A stretch of DNA of 64,000 nt from Planctomycetaceae bacterium. Lineage in GTDB: Bacteria > Planctomycetota > Planctomycetia > Pirellulales > Pirellulaceae. The stretch spans positions 1 to 64,000 of the forward strand of contig SXOA01000023.1 of assembly GCA_005778405.1 (NCBI GenBank), read 5' to 3'. The position numbers and the translations under genes were made by a program. The notes below the pieces were generated by a model. That model did not search any database, was not told where the DNA came from, and worked only from the letters and a program-made list of their open reading frames with translations. Shown here one piece after another: positions 20,400 through 29,049 of this stretch (the first letter of the stretch is position 1; each line of letters starts with the position of its first letter).

Positions 20400-22602
20400 A
20401 GATCAGCTCGTTGGTATTGAGGAGCACATGGCAGAGCGAGGCCAGGGCGAATCGCTCGGCGTCCTTTTTCGTCGCGGGATTTGACGCAAAGAGATTCGTC
20501 TGTTCAACCACAAATGCAATCATTTCAAATCTCTCGTCGCGGCTTGGTTCACGTCCTAAGATCAAATGCCACGGAGACAGGTTCCGATCTCGCAGCATTT
20601 GATCGGCCAGCTTCTCGCTCGCCCGATGCGTGAATTCATTATTGAGCAGCGCCAACGCCTGTGGAGCAACGACATTGACATCCCGCTGACCGCAGGGCTG
20701 CGTGGTGTCGCAGAAGTCGAACGTGGTGAGCAGCGGCAGCAACAGAGACCGCTTGCTGAAGATGTAGATGCTGCGGCGGGCCTGCTGATCAGCGGGTGAC
20801 GACTGCCAAGCCTTGTCCTTGGTGGACAGTCCCTCGAGTGCGTCCGAATTCAGATGGGGGAAAAAGCCGGGGCCGCCCGCTTGCCTGCTGAGTTGGCCGC
20901 TCGCGGACAGAATTGTGTCGCGGAGAGCCTCGGCGTCGAGGCGGCGGCGATTGGCTTTCCACCACAGCGTGTTGGCGACGTCCCTTTCGCGGAACTCCAT
21001 GTCCCGCGGATGCACTGACGCCTGCCGAAAAGTCGCGGAGCAGACCAGCTTGCGGTGCAGCCGCTTCATCTCCCAACCGCCGTCTTTGAGCTCGCTCGCC
21101 AGGTAATCGAGCAATTCCGGATGCGTCGGCAACTCTCCTTTGAAGCCGAAATTGTTGGGAGAGCGGACCAGTGCCTGACCAAAATGATGCTGCCAGAGCC
21201 GATTGACGGCGACGCGTGCCGTCAGCGGATGTTGCGGGCTGGTAAGCCAGTTCCCAATCGCCAGCCGCCGCTGCGAAGTCTTGTTGCCGGGAACGGAAGC
21301 AATCGGCGAGACAAGAGAGGATACAAACGACAGCGTCGCCGGTTTGACTTCTTCCAAGGGACGGTGCGGATCACCCTTTTTGAGCAGCATCAGAGGCGGG
21401 ATGTCAGCTCGGTCAGTCCAGCCAAGCACGTCAAAGCCAAGTTCTTCTTTGCTGGGCCCTCCCATCAATTCGCGGCCTCGAGCCTCAATAAAGCCCGCCC
21501 AAAAGGCAGAAGCGAGACGGTAATAATCGGTCTGTGGAATCGGGTCAAACTTGTGATCGTGGCAACGGGCACATTTGACGGTCAAACCTAGGAACGCCGA
21601 GCCCGTCACATGGACCAGGTCCTCCAGCCGCTCGTACTTATACTCCAAGGCATCGTTCGGCTCATCGTCCCAGGTGCCGATGCGGAGGAGCCCCGTGGCG
21701 ATGACTGTCTCCTCGGTCCGATCGGCGAGCTCGTCTCCGGCGAGTTGCTCGACGACGAATCGGTCGTACGGTTTGTCTCGGTTGATGGCCCCGATGACAT
21801 AATCCCGGTACTTCCACGCGCCGGGCTTGGGGGCATCTCGCTCGTAACCATTGGTATCCGCATAACGAACCAGATCCAACCAATACCGGCCCCACCGCTC
21901 GCCGAAATGAGGTGACGCGAGTAGGCGGTCCACTTGTCGCTCATAGGCATCGGGAAATTTATCGCTCGCGAATTCCTGGACTTCTTCAAAGGTTGGCGGA
22001 AGCCCGATGAGATCGTAGTAAGCTCGGCGAAGCAGCGTGCCGTGCGATGCCGGAGGCGCTGACTCGAGGTTCTTCTGACGGAGACTTTCCTGGATAAACG
22101 AGTCAACTTGATTTTCGCTTGCCGGATTCGCTCCTTGCACTTGAGCTGGCGGAACGTTTGGTCTCTGGATCGGCTGCAGCGACCACCAATCGAGTCCCGC
22201 CCTGGTCGATGTGGTGACTTCAAACGGATTCAGAACAATTCCTTCCGGCCATTTTGCCCCTGACAGAATCCAGGCTCGAATCTGCTCGACCTCTTCCTTG
22301 GGGAGCGCCTGCGACTTGCCATTTTCCTCCGGCGGCATCTCTCCCGCCGCGACTCTCTTCAGGAGGACACTTTCTTCCGGCCTCGCCGCATCAATCACCA
22401 CTCCACCTTCTCCCCCTTTCAGCAGCCCTTCACGACTAAGCAAAACCAATTCCCCCTTTGCCTCGCTCGCATTGTGACAGCCGAGACAACGTTTGGTCAG
22501 AATCGGTCCAATGGTTTTGGTGAAATCGGGCTCCGCGGCAATGGCCGGGGCGCATGTGGCAATGAGGGCCAACGATCCGAGAAGAATGGAGAACTGCGTC
22601 AT
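20389..22602 (-). CDS. PSD1 and cytochrome c domain-containing protein (DUF1549/DUF1553)
   Basis: RCLGCHNASEAKG, ERWGRYWLDLVRYADTNGYERD, KCARCHDHKFDPIPQTDYY, LTARVAVNRLWQHHFG. Confidence 0.93.
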   Translation of the reverse strand: MTQFSILLGSLALIATCAPAIAAEPDFTKTIGPILTKRCLGCHNASEAKGELVLLSREGLLKGGEGGVVIDAARPEESVLLKRVAAGEMPPEENGKSQALPKEEVEQIRAWILSGAKWPEGIVLNPFEVTTSTRAGLDWWSLQPIQRPNVPPAQVQGANPASENQVDSFIQESLRQKNLESAPPASHGTLLRRAYYDLIGLPPTFEEVQEFASDKFPDAYERQVDRLLASPHFGERWGRYWLDLVRYADTNGYERDAPKPGAWKYRDYVIGAINRDKPYDRFVVEQLAGDELADRTEETVIATGLLRIGTWDDEPNDALEYKYERLEDLVHVTGSAFLGLTVKCARCHDHKFDPIPQTDYYRLASAFWAGFIEARGRELMGGPSKEELGFDVLGWTDRADIPPLMLLKKGDPHRPLEEVKPATLSFVSSLVSPIASVPGNKTSQRRLAIGNWLTSPQHPLTARVAVNRLWQHHFGQALVRSPNNFGFKGELPTHPELLDYLASELKDGGWEMKRLHRKLVCSATFRQASVHPRDMEFRERDVANTLWWKANRRRLDAEALRDTILSASGQLSRQAGGPGFFPHLNSDALEGLSTKDKAWQSSPADQQARRSIYIFSKRSLLLPLLTTFDFCDTTQPCGQRDVNVVAPQALALLNNEFTHRASEKLADQMLRDRNLSPWHLILGREPSRDERFEMIAFVVEQTNLFASNPATKKDAERFALASLCHVLLNTNELIYVD

Positions 22603-22685
22603 AGGAGAGATCGTAGCATACGAGAGCATCTTTCTCGTTACGCTAGCCGCGCCGGAAAGCGGTGTCAAATCCGGGGAAGTCGTGA

Positions 22686-22931
22686 ATGGTCTCCAAGTCG
22701 CCACTTCGCTTCACTATCCGCGATATGCTGCTCGTCACGGCGCTTGTGGCTGTGTGCTTCGGCTGGCTCATCGACCGGCAATCGCTCCTACTCGAAAATT
22801 AGGCGGAGTCTCGTCGAGCCGAGCAGTGGCGGTCCGAGGTCTTGGACCAGGGTCGAGAACTCCGTCGTCTACGACATCAACTGTTCCTCCCCTTCGGTGA
22901 GCCTTTACCACCGCCTCCTGCCATCAATTGA
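22686..22931 (+). pseudogene. small RFTIRDxLL-type membrane protein interrupted by an in-frame TAG
   Basis: Frame from 22686: MVSKSPLRFTIRDMLLVTALVAVCFGWLIDRQSLLLEN-*(22800-22802)-AESRRAEQWRSEVLDQGRELRRLRHQL..., same frame to TGA at 22929-22931. Confidence 0.5.
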
Positions 22932-23050
22932 GGGTCCCCTTCGCAATAATCCCCAAAGTCGGGTATCCGCCAAGGCGAAAAACTCCTACCCTGAAGGTAC
23001 TCGCAGCGGATTCTTTGTCCGCTCACTTCCCCAGACTTTGGAGCCTTGCT

Positions 23051-23218
23051 ATCGCCAAAAGTAAAAGCCCGACCACGTTCGCCAAACGCCAGAGAGAACA
23101 GAACAAGAAGCGGAAAGCGAACGACAAGCTCAACCGCCGCATCGACCGCAAAGCCCAGGCCGAGCGTGAGCCCCCTCCAACGCAACAACCAGAAACAGAG
23201 GACGTGCAAGAAGGATAG
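23051..23218 (+). CDS. small basic protein (TFAKRQREQNKKRK-type)
   Basis: (I/M)AKSKSPTTFAKRQREQNKKRKANDKLNRRIDRKAQ; GGAG 7 nt upstream of ATC at 23051; no ATG in frame near this point. Confidence 0.5.
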   Translation: MAKSKSPTTFAKRQREQNKKRKANDKLNRRIDRKAQAEREPPPTQQPETEDVQEG

Positions 23219-23423
23219 TTGGCTCGGCAAGAACGCACTCTCTAGCCACAGGTACTGTGTCCTCGAATCGTGGACTGGCAAGACAATGGAATGGCGGCCT
23301 GGTTTTTCAGCCGCTAGCCGAAAATGGCCCTCCCGATTATCCTTGACTTTCCCCGTTAGGCCGCTTGATTGCGGCTCCTGCCTGGGTTGTTTCCCATTTA
23401 GTTCCCGCTTCAAGGAATCAGAG

Positions 23424-24167
23424 ATGTCTCGTTTCGTTGTTACAGCGATTGTCGCAGCCGTTGGATTGATCGTTTTCGCCGATTCTGCTTCGGCTGGGAT
23501 TCTTGGTCGTCGCTGGGAGCGGCGGAGGGAAGACCTGCGGAGTGAGCTGGATGCGTCCTTCTCGGCGAAGCTGACGGAGGAATCGGCGGCGGCGGAGGCA
23601 CGGGTCAAGGAAGCGAACCAGGCCCAGATTGCCGGCGAGGCCAAGAAACTGCAAGACCAGGTAAGCGGTGAGATTGCCGAGCTTCGTCGCAAGGCGGCCG
23701 AACAGGTCGCCGCCGAAGCGAAGCGGCTGGAGAACCTGACGACGGAGCAGGTCAAAGCGCTACAGGCCGCGACTCAGCAGCAACTGTCCGTGGAGGTGAA
23801 AAAACTGCAGGACCAGATCAAGGGAGAGTTCGCCAAAGTCCGTGATGAGAATTCGAAGCAAGTGGACATCCTGGCGGCCAAACTTCGTGAAGAGAACAAG
23901 GTCGCCGGCGAAGCCCAGGCAAAGCTGGTGCAGGTGGAACTGGCCAGGTTGCCGGACTTGATCACCGCGGAAGGAAAGAAGCTCAAGGACCTGGTCATGC
24001 CGGAACTCAAGGCGGCCGTCGTCGAGGCTGTCTCCGCTGCTGCCAAGCCGCCAGAAGAGACGGAGGATTCCAAACCCGCGGAGAAGAAGGAAGAGCAGAA
24101 GCAAGAGGAGGCGGTCCCCTCCCCTGCCCCGCCGAGCGTGAAGACGGAAGAGAAGAAGGAGGAGTAA
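23424..24167 (+). CDS. secreted coiled-coil, Lys/Glu/Gln-rich hypothetical protein
   Basis: MSRFVVTAIVAAVGLIVFADSASA signal peptide followed by long amphipathic coiled coil. Confidence 0.7.
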   Translation: MSRFVVTAIVAAVGLIVFADSASAGILGRRWERRREDLRSELDASFSAKLTEESAAAEARVKEANQAQIAGEAKKLQDQVSGEIAELRRKAAEQVAAEAKRLENLTTEQVKALQAATQQQLSVEVKKLQDQIKGEFAKVRDENSKQVDILAAKLREENKVAGEAQAKLVQVELARLPDLITAEGKKLKDLVMPELKAAVVEAVSAAAKPPEETEDSKPAEKKEEQKQEEAVPSPAPPSVKTEEKKEE

Positions 24168-24209
24168 CGACGGGCGCGATTTGGGTTATCCTATTGCCAG
24201 GAGAGCACA

Positions 24210-27200
24210 ATGACGACGCGAACCTGGCAACTGGCATGGCTGCTGATCTTCTTGGCTGTGGCGTATGCGCGAGCCGATAAGCCGCCACGATATTCCGCCT
24301 TGATGAGTGGCGGTCAGCGGTTGACGGGAGAAAAGCTGGCGGACTGGCACGACAAACAGGCGGTGCCAAAGCTCGAGGCTCAGCCCCTGCTCGACGCGGG
24401 TAACCTGGTTCGCTGGCTGCGGGATCGATCATTGCCGCAACCAGCATCGCCCACGGCCTTCATCGAGACGCTAACCGGCGACCGGCTGCCAGGGATGGTG
24501 GTGGGTTATCGCACCGGTAAGGAGCAGCCGTTCCTGCCACTGCCGCCGCATCTATTGGTCGCGCCCCAGCAGCAATTGGAGCCGCCGCGCAAGCCAGAAT
24601 CCAGCGACATTCGCGTAACGCTTGCCTCGGTTCGTCGCATTGTCTGGCAGCGCCGCAACCGGCAGGCCTATCAACCGAACACGGCATTGTTTCGCGACGG
24701 CCGTTCGGTCTCCTACCGGGCCATTCGCTTCGGCAGCGGACATGTGAATTTGCTCATCGGAACCGAGAATCGCAAAGTGCCTTGGTCCGATCTGGCGGAG
24801 GTTCATTTGCAACAAGTGCCGTTCTGGCCGGCTTACTTTGATGAGCTTGCGACCCTCTGCTCCACCAGCGAATCACGATTAATGCAAGTGGAAGCGTTGA
24901 GCGGACTGGTTGCGACAACATCCGTGGAGCGTTTCGCCCAGCGGACAATGGGGAATCCAGTGGATTCCAACCAGTGGGTCCACGGCATTCAGCCCGCTTG
25001 GAGCCTCGATGTGCTGTGGCTTCCGAATAAGGACATCTCGTGTCGCCGCTTCTTTCTACCCCGCGAAGTCCCGGTAAGCCGCGTACCCTATGAACTGCAA
25101 AACGGCCGAGGCCAGACGGTGCGGGTAAATCAAAACGCCTTCGGCGGCCCGCTGCGGAACTCGCCGCTCGACTTTGGCTGGGGATTTGGCCTGCTCGGCC
25201 CTGCGGAAATAAAGTTTGAATTGCCGCCAGGTGTCAAGTCTTTCCGCTCCCAGATCGGACTTGACCGAGCGAGCGGCAAAGGGGGCTGTGTTCGAGCAAG
25301 GATCTTCGCCAATTCGGCCGGAACGCCGGTTCTGTGGGAAAGTCCGTTCCTGGTTGGCAGTGAAGCGACTGCCGATACGGGTGTCGTTGCGCTGACTGGC
25401 CCCACGACGGGCCAAAAGCATCTCGTTCTGCAAGTCGATCCAGCACATGATGGTCGTCCCGCGGGAACCGACCCGCTCGACATCCGCGACCATGCCGACT
25501 GGATCGATCCCATGCTCGAACTCGATCCGGCCGTGGTGAAAGCCGAGTTCGACAAGCGACTTGGCAAGCGCTTTGTGGCCTGGCAAGACGCGAGCGTTCG
25601 GCTCGATGCAGCAGCGTCTACCGCGGCGACCGATTCGACACCGGAAATCCTGCAAAGTCGCAACGAGCAATTCGCCATGCCTGGTTCCTTCGATCAGGCC
25701 ATTGCACCGAAAGGCCGCGGAATCCTGATTTCCAAAAATTTGGCGATCACACCTCAAGATCAATGGCTCATCATCGGCGCGACTCGACCCATCAATCGCG
25801 GGCCGGAGCCGAAGTTTGAGGTCCGCATCGGCAATGAGCCTGTGGCGGAGTTCACGGCCCCGCTAGTGCAGAACGACAAGATGGAAGTCCGCCCACTCGC
25901 CATCCCGCTGGCGAATTATCAAAAACCCGGTGGCACGAATCTGGATGTTGAAGTCCGCCACCTTCCTCAACCGGATTCCGCACCCATCTCCTGGCACACG
26001 ATTGAAGCCGCTCCGCAACTGCCGACGCTTTACTGTGCCTTGGAAGAGCAAGCCAGGTTCATTCCGCATGGCGGCAACGCTTCGGGATCGGCAGCGCTTG
26101 TGGAAGACGACAAACACTTTGGCCAGCGCTCCGTCCGGCTGACGCCAGCGGGGCGGTTCATGATTTCGTTTCCGTCCCCCGTCGCCATCCGTGAACGACC
26201 GAAGTGGGGAGAGTTTCGCTTTCTTCGTTTCGCCTTCCGCAAAAAGGGTGGCGGCCGAATGTCGCTGGAACTGGAGACCACGCCTCTCCGCGCGGAAGCA
26301 GCCAGGTATGACGGTGGCCAGGGAGAAAAGTCCTATGGCAGTGCTCTCCGCCTGTGGCAGGACAAGTTGCCAGACCAGTGGATTGTCCTCACACGAGATT
26401 TGTATGCGGACTTTGGCAGCCTCGATGTGACGGCAGTTTCGCTGGGCTGTCCCGATGGTGAGGCGGCGCTCTTTGACCACGTCTACTTCGCCCGCAATCC
26501 CGATGACTATAGCCTCATCCCCTCCGCGCCGTCTCCGGACATCACCAATCAAAAGGCCAAGCAAGAGCTGGCGAGGCAAATTGTCGAGCGAACTTCACCA
26601 GCGATGGTCACCATCGCCTTGCCCGATGGCCGCATCATCGGCGGCGTCTGCCTGAAAAAGGAAGGAGAGATTCTCACCGCCGGCCACTTGCTTCGCGGCC
26701 TCAACCAGGATGTGGTCGTGCAGTTCGCCAGTGGCAAGCAGGCCAAGGGGAAGACACTCGGCATCTCCCGCGAACTTGACCTGGGGCTGGTCAAAGTGAC
26801 GGACGCCGGCGACTGGCCATTCGTGCCTATGTGGCCTCAGAAGGAGGTCGATGTGAAGGACTGGTACATCGCCTTCACCTATCCGGCCAGGCTTATCGGT
26901 ACCGCTCGGCCGGAGATGAAAATCGCGGAAATGCGGCGGTTTTTCCGCAATACGCTCTGGATGGACGTCGAGCAGCCCGAGTGGACGGGCGGCGGTGCAT
27001 TAGTCAACAAACACGGCTACGTGGTTGGGGTGCACCTGCGCCGCAGCCAGTTTGGCGGATTCCTGTACACGCGGCTGGGACAGCCCGATTTGCAACCGCA
27101 TCTGGACCGGATGCTGCGGAGTGAAGTCTTCGGGGCGTGGCCCGCCGGAAGCGAGCCGATGCTCGGCCTTACCGGCAAGCCGACGCTCGAAGGATTCGAG

Positions 27201-27413
27201 CTCGCCGCGCTTGTTGCCGACAGTGCCGCCGCCAAGGCCGGTCTCAAAGCTGGCGACCGTGTCACCCGCATCGACGCCAAGCCGGTCGTCGGTCCCGACG
27301 ACGTGCAGCTTGCGCTCGCGGAGAAAGACGCGGGACAAGAGGTGACGATGGAGATCTCGCGCGCGGGCGCGGTGCAGCAAGTCAAGGCGCTCCTCGCGCC
27401 GCGCGTGCCGTGA
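24210..27413 (+). CDS. large secreted protein with C-terminal HtrA/trypsin-like (degenerate) and PDZ domains
   Basis: ILTAGHLL (His), ELDLGLVKV (Asp), PEWTGGGALVN in place of GNSGGPLVN; C-terminal PDZ AALVADSAAAKAGLKAGDRVTRIDAKPV. Confidence 0.85.
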   Translation: MTTRTWQLAWLLIFLAVAYARADKPPRYSALMSGGQRLTGEKLADWHDKQAVPKLEAQPLLDAGNLVRWLRDRSLPQPASPTAFIETLTGDRLPGMVVGYRTGKEQPFLPLPPHLLVAPQQQLEPPRKPESSDIRVTLASVRRIVWQRRNRQAYQPNTALFRDGRSVSYRAIRFGSGHVNLLIGTENRKVPWSDLAEVHLQQVPFWPAYFDELATLCSTSESRLMQVEALSGLVATTSVERFAQRTMGNPVDSNQWVHGIQPAWSLDVLWLPNKDISCRRFFLPREVPVSRVPYELQNGRGQTVRVNQNAFGGPLRNSPLDFGWGFGLLGPAEIKFELPPGVKSFRSQIGLDRASGKGGCVRARIFANSAGTPVLWESPFLVGSEATADTGVVALTGPTTGQKHLVLQVDPAHDGRPAGTDPLDIRDHADWIDPMLELDPAVVKAEFDKRLGKRFVAWQDASVRLDAAASTAATDSTPEILQSRNEQFAMPGSFDQAIAPKGRGILISKNLAITPQDQWLIIGATRPINRGPEPKFEVRIGNEPVAEFTAPLVQNDKMEVRPLAIPLANYQKPGGTNLDVEVRHLPQPDSAPISWHTIEAAPQLPTLYCALEEQARFIPHGGNASGSAALVEDDKHFGQRSVRLTPAGRFMISFPSPVAIRERPKWGEFRFLRFAFRKKGGGRMSLELETTPLRAEAARYDGGQGEKSYGSALRLWQDKLPDQWIVLTRDLYADFGSLDVTAVSLGCPDGEAALFDHVYFARNPDDYSLIPSAPSPDITNQKAKQELARQIVERTSPAMVTIALPDGRIIGGVCLKKEGEILTAGHLLRGLNQDVVVQFASGKQAKGKTLGISRELDLGLVKVTDAGDWPFVPMWPQKEVDVKDWYIAFTYPARLIGTARPEMKIAEMRRFFRNTLWMDVEQPEWTGGGALVNKHGYVVGVHLRRSQFGGFLYTRLGQPDLQPHLDRMLRSEVFGAWPAGSEPMLGLTGKPTLEGFELAALVADSAAAKAGLKAGDRVTRIDAKPVVGPDDVQLALAEKDAGQEVTMEISRAGAVQQVKALLAPRVP

Positions 27414-27589
27414 GCGGCTTCTTTCGCGCCGCGTAGGTTCGCGCGGACTTTCGCGGAGCGAGTGACGACATGGAAAAAAGTGCGCCGAAGTCATTGCCAA
27501 GTCACCCCGCGCGTGATTACTCTTAGAGAAGGAGAGTGGAAGATTGCTCGCGGAGCAACGCCACCTCTTTGCCTTGTGCGAGATGGATC

Positions 27590-28183
27590 ATGCAGAGTGC
27601 GCTCCGAGCTTTTGTTGCTCAGCCCTCGCGGGAAAATTTTCTGGCGGCTCGTGAAGAGCTTCTTGCCGCTTCGTCGCGTTCACTCACTGCTGCCCAGCTC
27701 GACTCGTTGTCCTTGCTGGCAGATAGCGGAGACGTGACAGGTCTGACCGAGTCGCTGGCTCATCTTCCCCCGATTGCGGCGCTTGTTCCTCGCGTCCATT
27801 ACTACGCGGCACTATCCGCGGAGGCGAGAGGTGATGAGCAGGATCTGGAGTTGGAGCGGATGCTGCTGGTCATTTGCCTGCGGGCGATGCTGATGAGCGG
27901 CGACGGCAGCGAGGAAGCGCCTTATGTGGTCTGCGCTTCCAGTGACGAGCTGGATTTGCTCGATGAACTCGATTTGACGGCTGTTTCCACGTCGCTGGTC
28001 CATCGAGGCGACGGCATCTTCGATGTCATCCATTGCGTGGACGGCAGCGAAATCTGGTTCGACGCTTCGGCCCTGGTCAGCATTCCCGCGGAAATTCCGA
28101 CGCTCTCTCCGGCCCGCAAGGAGACCGCTGCTCGGCGAGCCAAAGCGAAACCGCGCCGCCGCCTCAGTCGAACTGCGCGGTAA
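27590..28183 (+). CDS. hypothetical protein
   Basis: ORF 27536-28183, likely start MQSALRAFVAQPSRENF; acidic middle, basic C-terminus. Confidence 0.6.
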   Translation: MQSALRAFVAQPSRENFLAAREELLAASSRSLTAAQLDSLSLLADSGDVTGLTESLAHLPPIAALVPRVHYYAALSAEARGDEQDLELERMLLVICLRAMLMSGDGSEEAPYVVCASSDELDLLDELDLTAVSTSLVHRGDGIFDVIHCVDGSEIWFDASALVSIPAEIPTLSPARKETAARRAKAKPRRRLSRTAR

Positions 28184-29012
28184 TTGTCCGGTCGCCGCGG
28201 ACTGTTTCGGACGTCAGGCGATACTTGCTGTCTGCCAGTAGATCGATGGCACCGTCAAAAAACCTGCCCAAGGTCCGCACGTCCATGACCTTCACTTCTT
28301 CGTTTCCCGTTCGCCGGGCATGGTGGGAAAGGACCAGCACATAATACTTGCCTCCGCTCGCGAGGTTCAGGCTGAAGTCGCCTTGCGGCCCGGCCCGTGT
28401 GTAAGCTCCTCCCATGTCGATGACTTGCTGGACTCCCGCCAAGGGCGTTTCCGGCAGTGGCTCATCGGGACGCATTCCGTCCGCAGGTGCCCGCTGTCCG
28501 GCGTCCTTTGTTTCCGGCAGGGCGATGATCACCGCCCCTTCATCCGGCAGGCGCTGATTGCCCGAGGCATAGCGCACGGTGCCGGTGATGGTGCATGGTC
28601 CTTTTCCTGCCGTGGCGGGCGAGGAGAAGAATGTCCCGCCCGTCAGCACGCCGAAAATGAAGCACGTGAGCGCGACCGCTCCCAGCAGCAACCCCTGCGT
28701 ATAGAGGACATAGCGCGGTACTGACACGCGATCCTGAATGGAAGGAGTCCCCCCCGGATGCCGCGTGGGAGCGCCATCATCGTAGACCAGCTCCGTCTCG
28801 TCGTAGACAACAAACTGTCCATACGGATCATCTTCATGGTCTCCCTCTTCCGCCGTGGCCGCCGACTCGCCAGCCCCCTGCCCTGCCGCCGTCTCGGGCT
28901 CTGGCACGGTCAGCTCTCGCTTGCACCGCGGGCAATTGGCGGGCTTCCCCGCTTTGCGCGTGCTCACGCTCAGCTTTTGCGTGCAGTGGGTACAAGTGAA
29001 ACGGATGGGCAT
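28164..29012 (-). CDS. zinc-ribbon plus TM plus transthyretin-like-domain hypothetical protein
   Basis: MPIRFTCTHCTQKLSVSTRKAGKPANCPRCKREL (two CxxC); TM YTQGLLLGAVALTCFIFGVLTG; C-terminal GTVRYASGNQRLPDEGAVI. Confidence 0.75.
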   Translation of the reverse strand: MPIRFTCTHCTQKLSVSTRKAGKPANCPRCKRELTVPEPETAAGQGAGESAATAEEGDHEDDPYGQFVVYDETELVYDDGAPTRHPGGTPSIQDRVSVPRYVLYTQGLLLGAVALTCFIFGVLTGGTFFSSPATAGKGPCTITGTVRYASGNQRLPDEGAVIIALPETKDAGQRAPADGMRPDEPLPETPLAGVQQVIDMGGAYTRAGPQGDFSLNLASGGKYYVLVLSHHARRTGNEEVKVMDVRTLGRFFDGAIDLLADSKYRLTSETVRGDRTITAQFD

Positions 29013-29049
29013 GAGAGGTGATTCGCGGCTTTTTGCGTTTTGTAAATTA

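Noticed and set aside
18897-20420. 507-aa ORF antisense to a DUF1501 gene
   Set aside because: The sense strand encodes a clear DUF1501 protein; similar antisense ORFs oppose most high-GC genes here (10188-11516, 37655-38983, 49635-51908).
22877-23755. 292-aa minus-strand ORF over the small-gene region and coiled-coil gene
   Set aside because: Ser/Arg-rich composition without motifs; the plus strand has a signal-peptide protein and small-protein motifs.
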